The translations under genes were made by a program, and so were the position numbers. Positions 1-7,720 of a stretch of 64,000 bases of DNA are shown here, piece after piece (position 1 is the stretch's first letter; each line of letters starts with the position of its first letter). The DNA is from Kineosporiaceae bacterium. Its GTDB lineage: Bacteria; Actinomycetota; Actinomycetes; Actinomycetales; Kineosporiaceae. The notes under the pieces were generated by a model, which ran no database searches, was not told where the DNA came from, and was given only the letters and a program-made list of their open reading frames with translations. The DNA lies in the NCBI GenBank assembly GCA_016713225.1, contig JADJPO010000002.1, forward strand, positions 682,001 to 746,000. The letters are read 5' to 3'.

Positions 1-2
1 CC

Positions 3-839
3 GGCATCGTGGACGAGATCATGGCGGCCGTGTCGCAGTTGCGCGCCGGGGTGGTGGCGGTGGCCTCTCACCCGGACCTGTCGGGGCATGCCCTGCGTCG
101 TCTGGCCTGGCAGCTCGAGGAACGTGGCGTCGAACTGATCGTCTCGCCCGGGATCGTCGAGGTGGCCGGCCCGCGGCTGTCCATCCGGCCGGTGGCCGGG
201 CTGTCGCTGCTGCACCTCGATCGACCGGTGACCCAGGGCGGGCGGATGCTGGTCAAGGGCGTGCTCGACCGGACGCTGGGTGCCGGGCTGTTGCTCGCGA
301 CCTCGCCGGTGCTGCTGGTGGCCGCCCTGGCGGTCAAGCTGACCTCGCCCGGGCCGGTGATCTTCCGCCAGACCCGGGTCGGGGTGGGTGGCAAGCCGTT
401 CCAGATGCTGAAGTTCCGCTCCATGGTGGCCGACGCCGAGCAGCGCCGCGCCGAGCTGGAGGAGCTCAACGAGAACGATGGCCTACTCTTCAAGATCCGG
501 AATGACCCCCGGGTGACCCGGGTGGGTGCGGTGCTGCGCCGCTACTCCCTCGACGAGCTGCCGCAGTTGTGGAACGTCGTGCGTGGCGACATGTCCCTGG
601 TTGGGCCTCGGCCGCCCCTGCCGCAGGAGGTGGCCGCGTACGACAGCGACGCCACCCGGCGGCTGCGGGTGCGCCCGGGGCTGACGGGACTGTGGCAGGT
701 GAGTGGTCGCAGCGACCTCACGTGGGAAGAGTCGTTGCGACTCGACCTGCGCTATGTGGACAACTGGAACTTCTGGCTCGACGTCGCCATCTTGTGGCGT
801 ACCTGGCGTGCCGTGGTCGGGCGAAGCGGCGCCTACTGA
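3..839 (+). CDS. Undecaprenyl-phosphate sugar phosphotransferase, C-terminal part (5' truncated by window edge)
   Basis: This is the polyprenyl-phosphate hexose-1-phosphate transferase that starts EPS repeat-unit assembly on the lipid carrier at the inner membrane. The reading frame is open to the left edge, so the N-terminal membrane domain lies outside the window. Visible are the end of a sensor-like domain, one hydrophobic helix (LLLATSPVLLVAALAV), and the bacterial sugar transferase domain with SPGPVIFRQTRVG, MLKFRSM, DELPQLWNV and SLVGPRPPLPQE. The protein ends with the usual NWNFWLDVAILWRT helix. It heads the EPS locus, and 99 bp separate it from the acyl carrier protein gene. The family call is certain; the transferred sugar cannot be read from sequence. 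Confidence 0.93.
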   Translation, partial: GIVDEIMAAVSQLRAGVVAVASHPDLSGHALRRLAWQLEERGVELIVSPGIVEVAGPRLSIRPVAGLSLLHLDRPVTQGGRMLVKGVLDRTLGAGLLLATSPVLLVAALAVKLTSPGPVIFRQTRVGVGGKPFQMLKFRSMVADAEQRRAELEELNENDGLLFKIRNDPRVTRVGAVLRRYSLDELPQLWNVVRGDMSLVGPRPPLPQEVAAYDSDATRRLRVRPGLTGLWQVSGRSDLTWEESLRLDLRYVDNWNFWLDVAILWRTWRAVVGRSGAY

Positions 840-938
840 GTGTGTGTGCGGGTGGGCCATCTGTGGGACTGCCCCACTAGGCCTCCCCCAGGTGAAGCAA
901 CATGAGTGAACCAATAGGCGCTGACGTGAGGGGCTGTT

Positions 939-1205
939 ATGAATGTCGAGATCCGAGCTGATCTGATCGAGTTCGTGGTCACGAACTACCTCTTCGGTGA
1001 TGTTTCGCGTACCCCCAAGGACGAGGAGGCCTTGGTCGAGAGCGGCATCATCGACTCGACGGGCATTCTCGAGCTCATCGAGTTCCTCGAGTCCCACTTC
1101 GACATTGAGGTGACGGAGGCAGAGACGGTGCCTGCGAACCTGGGCAGCATCGCGGCCCTCACCGGATTCGTTGCGGGCAAGCGCGTTGCGCTGCCGAGTC
1201 TCTAG
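939..1205 (+). CDS. Acyl carrier protein (phosphopantetheine-binding)
   Basis: This 88-residue carrier protein would hold an acyl group as a 4'-phosphopantetheine thioester. The attachment site is Ser40 in the IIDSTGILELI motif, followed by the helix II residues LIEFLESHFDIEV that are usual in ACPs. It starts at ATG and ends in TAG. The acyl-AMP ligase gene begins 14 bp downstream, so the two are probably translated together, with the ligase loading this carrier. It is more likely a dedicated carrier than the housekeeping fatty-acid ACP, because its own AcpS and ligase are in the same run of genes. The acyl substrate is unknown. Confidence 0.9.
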   Translation: MNVEIRADLIEFVVTNYLFGDVSRTPKDEEALVESGIIDSTGILELIEFLESHFDIEVTEAETVPANLGSIAALTGFVAGKRVALPSL

Positions 1206-1219
1206 GCGCTCTCGAGGGC

Positions 1220-2740
1220 GTGACAGTGACTTCTTCGGGGGAGAACACAGCCGACCACCTCTTGGCTCAGGCTGCGCCAGGCGACATCGCGCTGGTCGAG
1301 GGGCAGTTTCGGCACACTTACGCTGACCTAGGCCGGGCCGCAGGGCGGATCGCCGCGGAGCTGCAGCTGCTCCAACTGGCGCCAGGTTCTCGGGTGGCCA
1401 TCCTCGGCCCCAACTCTCTGCTCTGGGTCGCTGGGTATCTGGCGATCATGAAGCTGGGTCACGTTGCGGTGCCGTTGTCGGACAAGCTGACCCCCGACAG
1501 TGTGCGGCGTAACGCCGACCTCGTCGGATGCGTTGCCGTGGTGGTCGATCGGCGTGTGCTGCGGCGATTCCCGGACGTCTTCGCAGAACCGGTCGCGGTG
1601 GTGACCGACGCAGTGTTGCTCGACGAGGGCACGGTGTACTGGCCGGATCCCGAGCCGGTCGATCCCGACACTGACGCCGTCCTGATGTTCACCTCGGGCT
1701 CGACAGCCCAGCCCAAGGCGGTCCGCGTGACCCACCGGAACATCCAGGCCAATACCGCCTCGATCGTGGAGTACCTGGGCTTGCGTGGCGATGACCGGGT
1801 CCTGGTGATCCTTCCCTTCTACTACTGCTACGGCGCATCGCTCCTGCACACCCACCTGCGCGCAGGTGGTCGCATCGTCCTGTGCAACTCCTTCGTGTTC
1901 CCGGAAACCGCACTCGATCAGTTGGAGCGCGAGGAATGCACCGTCCTCGCCGGCGTGCCTTCCTCCTTCCAGCTGCTGCTGAGGGCAGCGACGTTCGCCA
2001 GCCGAGAACTGGCGTCACTGCGCATCATCCAGCAGGCGGGAGGGAAGTTGCCGCAGGTTCTGGTCGAGGAGCTCACCGCAGCCCAGCCGAACGCCCGGTT
2101 GTTCGTCATGTACGGCCAGACCGAGGCGACTGCGAGGCTGTCCTATCTCCCTCCAGAAAGGCTGTGGGAGAAGCAGGGTTCGATTGGCCGGGGGATCCCC
2201 GGAGTGACACTGTCGGTGCTCGGCGAGGACTGGCAGCCGGTGGCCCCGGGGCAGCCTGGAGAGATCTACGCGCGCGGTGCGAGCGTCACCGCGGGGTACT
2301 ACGGCGATCCGGTCGGCACGGCCGAGAAGTACACCGAGCATGGCCTGCGCACCGGTGACATCGCCGTCCTCGACGATGAGGGGTTCATCTACCTCGTCGA
2401 TCGGCGGGACGACTTCATCAAGTCCTGGGGTTATCGGGTGTCCAGCCAGGAGATCGAGGCGTGTGTGCTGCGCATGGACCGCCTGGTCTCGGCAGCTGCT
2501 GTCGGTGTATCGGATCATGAGGCGGGCGAGGCGATCTGCCTGTTCGTGGTCGGCCGCCCCGGTGAGCAGGTGTCCGAGGCTGATGTGCTCGCTTTCTGCC
2601 GTTCGCAGCTGTCGGCGCACATGGTGCCGCGATCCGTGATCGTGGTGAGCGCGTTGCCTCTCACGGCCAACGGCAAGGTGGCCAAGCCACGGCTGCGGGA
2701 GCTCGCCTCGGCTTCGACCCCCGAAGGAGCACACGCATGA
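1220..2740 (+). CDS. Acyl-AMP ligase / AMP-dependent acyl-CoA synthetase family
   Basis: This adenylate-forming enzyme activates a carboxylic acid with ATP and probably passes it to the adjacent ACP. The 506 residues cover the full ANL fold: the phosphate-binding loop MFTSGSTAQPKAVRVTH is near residues 156-172, YGQTEA is the ATP/Mg motif, TGDIAVLDDEGFIYLVDRRDDFIKSWGYRVS is the hinge region, and the catalytic C-terminal lysine is K486 in TANGKVAK. The GTG start at 1220 is preceded by GAGGG. The stop overlaps the next gene by 4 bp (ATGA). Known ACP-ligase pairs load acyl groups for lipopeptides, siderophores or polymer decoration. Here the EPS context suggests glycan modification, which is an inference. 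Confidence 0.88.
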   Translation: MTVTSSGENTADHLLAQAAPGDIALVEGQFRHTYADLGRAAGRIAAELQLLQLAPGSRVAILGPNSLLWVAGYLAIMKLGHVAVPLSDKLTPDSVRRNADLVGCVAVVVDRRVLRRFPDVFAEPVAVVTDAVLLDEGTVYWPDPEPVDPDTDAVLMFTSGSTAQPKAVRVTHRNIQANTASIVEYLGLRGDDRVLVILPFYYCYGASLLHTHLRAGGRIVLCNSFVFPETALDQLEREECTVLAGVPSSFQLLLRAATFASRELASLRIIQQAGGKLPQVLVEELTAAQPNARLFVMYGQTEATARLSYLPPERLWEKQGSIGRGIPGVTLSVLGEDWQPVAPGQPGEIYARGASVTAGYYGDPVGTAEKYTEHGLRTGDIAVLDDEGFIYLVDRRDDFIKSWGYRVSSQEIEACVLRMDRLVSAAAVGVSDHEAGEAICLFVVGRPGEQVSEADVLAFCRSQLSAHMVPRSVIVVSALPLTANGKVAKPRLRELASASTPEGAHA

Positions 2741-3591
2741 CACAACTGACTCGAGCGCGCGTCTCTCTGTCGATCTCAGTGGTCGTGGTGATGGTGGCCG
2801 CGGCCCTGTGGTGGACCGTGAGTCGCGACCAAGGGGAGACATCGATGCCCAACAACGCTGCGCCGGCGGATGTCTCGGCCGGCGACCTGGCCACGGCCTC
2901 GACGGCGCGTGTGTTCTTCGGCCATCAGTCGGTGGGGATGAACGTGCTCGAGGGTCTGCCCGCCCTCTACGCAGACCATGGGATGCCGGCGCCCCGAATC
3001 GAGCAGGGCCGTCGTCCCCTCACGACTCCAGGTGGATTCGTCGAGCACGACTATCTCGGGGTGAACGAACAACCGCTCGGCAAGATCCAGGACTTCGATC
3101 AAGCGTTGCGGAGCGGTCTCGCCGAGCACATCGATATCGCGATGATGAAGCTCTGCTACATCGATTTTCGCACCGACACTGACGTCGATGCTCTCTTCGC
3201 CGCATACCGCGACACGGTGGAGGCGCTGGAGCGGGACTTCCCTGACATCACAGTCGTCAAGGCGACGGTGCCGCTGATGACCGATCGTCGCGGGCTCTCC
3301 CAGCTCAAGGCCCGCCTCTCGGGGAATGACCGGTTCGGGCCGGCCGAGAACGTCGCCCGAGAGCGTTTCAACACCCTCGTCCGCGAGCGATACGCCGGTG
3401 ATCACCTCTTTGACGTGGCCGCTGCCGAGTCCACGGCTCCTGACGGGTCCCGCTCGGGCGGCCGCCACGACGGGCAGGACTACTTCGCCCTGTACGACGG
3501 CTACGCCTCAGACCCGGGACATCTCAACGCGCAAGGCGCGAAGGTGGCGGCGGGAACCTGGGTTCGTGTGGTCGCCGGGGCTATCCGGTGA
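2737..3591 (+). CDS. Membrane-anchored SGNH-hydrolase-like protein
   Basis: A 284-residue protein with an N-terminal signal anchor (VSLSISVVVVMVAAALWW) and an extracytoplasmic domain. The segment FFGHQSVGMNVLEGL near the start and DPGHLNAQGAKVAAGTWV near the end resemble the outer blocks of SGNH hydrolases: a small nucleophile region, then a late DxxH-type block. The central region includes MMKLCYIDFRTDTDVDALFAAY. SGNH proteins in glycan loci commonly add or remove acyl esters. It overlaps the ligase upstream and the AcpS gene downstream by 4 bp each, so it belongs to the carrier-protein module. A role in transferring the ACP-derived group to a glycan outside the membrane is inference. The nucleophile assignment is uncertain. 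Confidence 0.6.
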   Translation: MTQLTRARVSLSISVVVVMVAAALWWTVSRDQGETSMPNNAAPADVSAGDLATASTARVFFGHQSVGMNVLEGLPALYADHGMPAPRIEQGRRPLTTPGGFVEHDYLGVNEQPLGKIQDFDQALRSGLAEHIDIAMMKLCYIDFRTDTDVDALFAAYRDTVEALERDFPDITVVKATVPLMTDRRGLSQLKARLSGNDRFGPAENVARERFNTLVRERYAGDHLFDVAAAESTAPDGSRSGGRHDGQDYFALYDGYASDPGHLNAQGAKVAAGTWVRVVAGAIR

Positions 3592-3998
3592 CCGGGCCGA
3601 CGATGCAGACCAGGACAGGAACCGACATCGTGGCTGTGGCGCGGATCGAGGACTTGGTGCGGGCGCGGGGAGATACGTTTCTTCGCAAGTGGTTCACGCC
3701 ACGAGAGATCGCCTACTGCATGGGTAAGTTCCGGCCTGGACTGCACCTCGCCGCTCGATTTGCAGGCAAAGAAGCCGTTCTCAAGGCGCTGCCCGTGGCA
3801 TGGACCGGCCCCATCCCTTGGCGATCGATCGAGATCGTCAATGAGGCCGACGGCCGGCCGGTGGTGACCTTGGGTGGGCTCGTCGGCGTGGCTGCGCGGC
3901 AGGCCAGGGCACACGACCTCCAGGTGTCCCTGTCGCACTGCGACGACTACGCCACGGCGGTAGCGCTGGTACAGGTTGCCGGGGAGGGCGCGCGGTGA
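3588..3998 (+). CDS. AcpS-type holo-ACP synthase (4'-phosphopantetheinyl transferase)
   Basis: This enzyme transfers phosphopantetheine from CoA to the serine of a carrier protein. The AcpS signatures are all present: GTDIVAVARIEDL near the N-terminus, FTPREIAYC, RFAGKEAVLKAL with the metal-binding Glu, and SLSHCDDYATAVAL at the end. At 136 residues it is the usual AcpS length. The GTG start at 3588 overlaps the previous stop; ATG at 3603 is an alternative. Its place inside the module suggests it activates the ACP at 939-1205, making the module self-sufficient. The genome should also encode a housekeeping AcpS, which this window cannot show. Confidence 0.9.
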   Translation: MTGPTMQTRTGTDIVAVARIEDLVRARGDTFLRKWFTPREIAYCMGKFRPGLHLAARFAGKEAVLKALPVAWTGPIPWRSIEIVNEADGRPVVTLGGLVGVAARQARAHDLQVSLSHCDDYATAVALVQVAGEGAR

Positions 3999-4222
3999 CG
4001 GCCGAGAAGGAGGTGCGCTCCGTCCTCGAACGGTTCGCACAGATGCGGCCGTCGAACGAGGACCGAGAGCTGAATGCGGTCACGCTGGCGCTGCTGCTGG
4101 AGGACGTCTTCGGGGTAGTGCTGCGGGACGAGGACATGGACCTCGACCTCCTGACTGACGCCTCGGCCGTTGCGGCGTTACTCGAGGCTCGCGGGGCTGT
4201 GCGCCAAGGGGTGAGTGGCTGA
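3995..4222 (+). CDS. ACP-like small protein lacking the phosphopantetheine serine
   Basis: This 75-residue acidic protein has the helical pattern of an acyl carrier protein. Aligned on LLLEDVFGVVLRDEDMDLDLL against the typical ACP helix II-III segment, the expected Asp-Ser pair falls on Arg24-Glu25 (NEDRELNAVTL), so the attachment serine is replaced by Glu. It overlaps the AcpS gene by 4 bp and the asparagine synthase gene by 1 bp (TGATG). It may be a regulatory or structural ACP mimic, for example a docking partner of the ligase or amidotransferase. Alternatively it is a small unrelated helical protein. The function is unknown. Confidence 0.6.
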   Translation: MTAEKEVRSVLERFAQMRPSNEDRELNAVTLALLLEDVFGVVLRDEDMDLDLLTDASAVAALLEARGAVRQGVSG

Positions 4223-6228
4223 TGTGCGGGATCTGCGGCGTGGTGAGCACAGCTGGGCCCCCTGACCTCGCCCTGCTCCGCCGGATGACCGGTCGGTTGG
4301 GGCACCGCGGACCTGACAGCTGGGGTTACTACCGGGATGAGCGGGCAGCCCTCGGGCACACGCGACTGGCCATTGTCGACACCGTCGGCGGGGCGCAGCC
4401 GTTGTGCAACGAGGACGAGACCCTCTGGACAGCTTTCAACGGCGAGATCTTCAACTACGTCGAGCTGGCCGCCGAGCTTCGTGGTCGTGGTCACACCTTC
4501 CGCACCGCGAGCGATACCGAGGTCATCGTGCACGCGTGGGAGGAATGGGGGCCGGGGTGCTTCTCACGGTTCAACGGGCAATGGTCCATTGCCTTGTGGG
4601 ACACGCGGGAACGCCGGCTGATCCTGTCGAGGGATCGGCTGGGGGTCAGGCCGCTGTACTACACCCGGACTGCGAACCGGTTTCTGTTCGCCTCCGAGGT
4701 CAAAGCCCTCTTCGCCGATCCGGTGGTGACCCGGGAGCTCGACCCGTCGGGTTTGGAGCAGATCCTGACCTACTGGTCGACGGTGGCGCCGACGACGCCT
4801 TTCCGGGGGGTCCGGCAGGTGCCGCCGGGTCACTATGCCGTTCTGGACGCCACCGGCGCTTGGCACTCCCAGCCCTATTGGGCGGCGGACTTCCCCTCGA
4901 GAGGGGCCGAGCCCTCCCAAGACGTGGAGGAGAACACCGAGGAACTGCGCCGGCGGATCGTCGAGGCAGCAAGGCTGCGCTTCCTGCGGAGTGACGTGCC
5001 CGTCGGGGCCTACCTCTCTGGTGGTATCGACTCGTCCATCACGGCTGCGGTGGTTGCGCGCTACACCTCGGCACCCCTGCACACCTTCTCGCTTCGATTC
5101 TCCGATGCCGATTTCGATGAAGGCCGCTACCAGAAACAGATGTCCGCCATCCTGGGAACGGAGCACGAGGACGTCGTCGTGAGTCCTTCGGACATCGCCG
5201 CGATCTTCCCCGACGTCATCCGGCACACCGAGACGCCGATCCTGCGGGCGGCTCCCGCGCCCCTCTTCCTGCTGTCAAGACTCGTGCGGGACAACGGTTT
5301 CAAGGTGGTGGTCACCGGCGAGGGTGCCGATGAGGTCCTGGCCGGTTACGACATCTTCCGGGAGGCCAGGGTCCGCCAGTTCTGGGCACGTGACCCAGCC
5401 TCGGCCAAACGCTCACGGGCTTCGGAGCTTCTCTACCCCTGGATGTCTCGCTCGCCCGGGAAGACCCCTGCCTTCGCCCGCAGCTTCTTCGGCCGCAACT
5501 TGGACGTCGGTGACGCGGCCATGTCGCATCGGCCACGGTGGGACTCGACCGCGATGCTCGAGAGTCTTCTGGCAGCTCCGATGCGCGAAGAGATCAAGGC
5601 TTCGGGCTCGCCGGACGTCGTCGCGGGTATGCCCTCCGGCGCCGCGGACTGGGATCTCCTTGCTCGTGGGCAATGGCTCGAGATGACGACGCTGCTCCCC
5701 GGGTACATCCTGTCGTCGCAAGGGGACCGGATGCTGATGGCGAACTCGGTCGAGGGTCGGTTCCCCTTTCTCGACCGGGATGTCGTGGACTTTGCCAATG
5801 CCCTGCCTGCTCAGCACAAGCTGTTCGGCCTGGAGGAGAAGTACCTGCTCAAGCGTGCGTTCGCAGATCTGCTTCCAGAGGAGATCCTGCACCGGCCGAA
5901 GCAACCGTACCGAGCGCCGGACGCAGCGAGCTTCTTCACGACCGGCCGCCCCGACTGGTTCGACGAGATCACGTCCGAGCGCGCTGTCCGCGACGCCGGG
6001 GTTTTCGATGCTGCGTTGGTCAGGGGACTGGTCGACAAGTGCGCCCGCACCCGTGGGCAGAACATGAGCAACACCGACAACATGCGTGTGCTGGCAGTCA
6101 TCTCGACCCAGCTGACCCACGCCCTATTCGTCGCTGGCCATGGGTCGGCGTCCGAGCCGGTGACTGTCGACCCCCTGGTTGCTGTCGACCGGATGGCACT
6201 TGCCTCGACCTATGACAGGAGTCAGTGA
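4222..6228 (+). CDS. Asparagine synthase-like glutamine-dependent amidotransferase (AsnB family)
   Basis: A two-domain glutamine-hydrolysing amide synthetase. Residues 1 to about 210 form a class II glutaminase with the catalytic Cys2 (MCGICGVVS), RLAIVD, and FNGEIFNYVELAAEL. The C-terminal synthetase domain has the ATP pyrophosphatase loop YLSGGIDSSITAAVV near residues 264-278 and VTGEGADEVLAGYDIF. Length (668) is normal for the actinobacterial AsnB-like proteins found in secondary-metabolite and glycan clusters. It is translationally coupled to the ACP-like gene by TGATG. In this setting it more probably amidates a sugar or acyl intermediate than makes free asparagine, but the substrate cannot be read from sequence. 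Confidence 0.9.
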   Translation: MCGICGVVSTAGPPDLALLRRMTGRLGHRGPDSWGYYRDERAALGHTRLAIVDTVGGAQPLCNEDETLWTAFNGEIFNYVELAAELRGRGHTFRTASDTEVIVHAWEEWGPGCFSRFNGQWSIALWDTRERRLILSRDRLGVRPLYYTRTANRFLFASEVKALFADPVVTRELDPSGLEQILTYWSTVAPTTPFRGVRQVPPGHYAVLDATGAWHSQPYWAADFPSRGAEPSQDVEENTEELRRRIVEAARLRFLRSDVPVGAYLSGGIDSSITAAVVARYTSAPLHTFSLRFSDADFDEGRYQKQMSAILGTEHEDVVVSPSDIAAIFPDVIRHTETPILRAAPAPLFLLSRLVRDNGFKVVVTGEGADEVLAGYDIFREARVRQFWARDPASAKRSRASELLYPWMSRSPGKTPAFARSFFGRNLDVGDAAMSHRPRWDSTAMLESLLAAPMREEIKASGSPDVVAGMPSGAADWDLLARGQWLEMTTLLPGYILSSQGDRMLMANSVEGRFPFLDRDVVDFANALPAQHKLFGLEEKYLLKRAFADLLPEEILHRPKQPYRAPDAASFFTTGRPDWFDEITSERAVRDAGVFDAALVRGLVDKCARTRGQNMSNTDNMRVLAVISTQLTHALFVAGHGSASEPVTVDPLVAVDRMALASTYDRSQ

Positions 6229-6231
6229 GCG

Positions 6232-7230
6232 ATGAGCACCTCAGCGGTTTCGTTCGGACCTACGAGCCTGGCGATCGACGCGGAGCAGGAGACGGCGAAG
6301 ATCTCGTCGAGCCTGAACGCCTACCTGGCCCGTACCCGCCGCCGCGGAATCGTGGTGGCTCTCTCGGGCGGCATCGACTCGAGCGTGGTGGCGGCACTCT
6401 GCGTGCGGGCGCTCGGTCCGAATCGGGTCTTCGGACTGCACATGCCCGAGCGCGAGTCGTCCTCGGACACCTTGGTCTTCAGCCGGATGCTGTCCGATTC
6501 GCTCGGGATCGACTCCACGCTCGAGGAGCTGTCGCCCATCCTCGAGGCCTCGGGCTGCTACACCCGCCGGGACGAGGCGATCAGGTTGGTCTGCCCCGAG
6601 TACGGTCAGGGATACTCCTCGAAGATCGTGCTGCCGAGCGTCGTCGACTCCGACACCTTCCGGCTGTACTCGGTTGTCGTGCAGGCGCCCGACGGCACGC
6701 AAACCAAGCATCGGCTGCCGCACGAGGCCTACCTCGGAATCGTCGCGGCGACCAACTTCAAGCAGCGGGTCCGAAAGATGCTGGAGTACTACCATGCCGA
6801 TCGACTGAACTACGTCGTGTCCGGTACGCCGAACCGGTTGGAGTACGACCAGGGCTTCTTCGTGAAGCTGGGCGACGGCTCAGCGGATGTCAAGCCAATC
6901 GCCCACCTGTACAAGTCGCAGGTGTATGCGCTTGCCGAGCACCTGGGTGTTCCGGAGGCCATCCGTACCCGGCCGTCGACGACCGACACCTACTCGCTGC
7001 CGCAGTCACAGGAGGAGTTCTACTTCTCGCTGCCGCACGACCGGATGGACTTGTGCTTGTACGGGAAGAACAACGGCGTCCCGCTGGAGGAAGTGGCAGT
7101 GGCCACCGGGCTCACCGCACAGCAGGTGGAACGCGTGTATCACGACATCGACGGCAAGCGCCGGACGACGGGATACCTGCATTTCGCTCCCCAACTGGTC
7201 CAGCCGGTCGAGGAGATCGTCGGCTCGTGA
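6232..7230 (+). CDS. NAD synthase-like ATP-dependent amide synthetase (NadE family, no glutaminase domain)
   Basis: The N-terminal pyrophosphatase loop is VALSGGIDSSVVAALC (about residues 42-57), and the later block VVSGTPNRLEYDQGFFVKLGDG with SADVKPIAHLYKSQVYALAEHLGVP matches NadE. It differs from housekeeping NadE by extra sequence between the PP loop and the GTPN motif (about residues 105-195). The block after the KSQVYALA helix is PSTTDTYSLPQSQEEFYF instead of the usual NadE ending. There is no nitrilase glutaminase domain, so it would use free ammonia or ammonia from a partner such as the AsnB-like protein 3 bp upstream. A terminator follows, so this closes the module. A repurposed amide synthetase is plausible; a true NadE cannot be excluded. 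Confidence 0.82.
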   Translation: MSTSAVSFGPTSLAIDAEQETAKISSSLNAYLARTRRRGIVVALSGGIDSSVVAALCVRALGPNRVFGLHMPERESSSDTLVFSRMLSDSLGIDSTLEELSPILEASGCYTRRDEAIRLVCPEYGQGYSSKIVLPSVVDSDTFRLYSVVVQAPDGTQTKHRLPHEAYLGIVAATNFKQRVRKMLEYYHADRLNYVVSGTPNRLEYDQGFFVKLGDGSADVKPIAHLYKSQVYALAEHLGVPEAIRTRPSTTDTYSLPQSQEEFYFSLPHDRMDLCLYGKNNGVPLEEVAVATGLTAQQVERVYHDIDGKRRTTGYLHFAPQLVQPVEEIVGS

Positions 7231-7271
7231 CGAGCCGGTAACCGTATCTCTGCGAGACCCGAACGAATTCT

Positions 7272-7304
7272 GACGCCCGGGCAACAGCGGCTTGCCCGGG
7301 CGTC
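7272..7304 (+). terminator. Intrinsic terminator-like hairpin after the NadE-like gene
   Basis: A perfect 13-bp stem (GACGCCCGGGCAA pairing with TTGCCCGGGCGTC) with a 7-nt loop lies 41 bp after the stop of the NadE-like gene. It is followed by TTCGTG, only a weak U-run, as is common in high-GC actinobacteria. It probably ends the carrier-protein module transcript. Confidence 0.75.
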
Positions 7305-7720
7305 TTCGTGCCCGCGCAGCCCCAGACCGGCGTGGTGGCTGAGCGACCGTCCCTCCGCTTCTCGGTCTCGGGCCGCGACTCACGCTGCCCCGCCGTCCTC
7401 CTCGTGCGACCGGCACGTGAGTCACTTACTAACTCTGAGTAGAGAATTGGTGACGATATGAGACAGGTTCGGACCGGCCTTTCCGCTGAGTTCCAGTGGC
7501 CAGGATTTCGTCTCCAGTCCGGATCGATGAGCTTCTTCCACCGTCCGTGAGGGCCTCTATACGCAATGTGATTCATTCCCCTCTCTGGCTGACAGGATCG
7601 GTGTCGCTTCCCCGGAACCCCTGACACGCAACGGGTTCCGATAGAAAATGGTTATGGCACCCGATCCAATCCTTGGGGCCAAGTGCGCCGAGCACGCACC
7701 TGAATGTCGAGGGGTGAAGC
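7305..7720. other. Long intergenic region before the WecG/TagA-family gene
   Basis: About 415 bp without a convincing gene. It is locally less GC-rich than its surroundings (for example 7425-7470 and 7640-7660), which fits a promoter or 5' leader region for the next operon. I found no clear -35/-10 pair, riboswitch fold or repeat. Short ORFs here lack ribosome binding sites and coding character. Confidence 0.4.
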
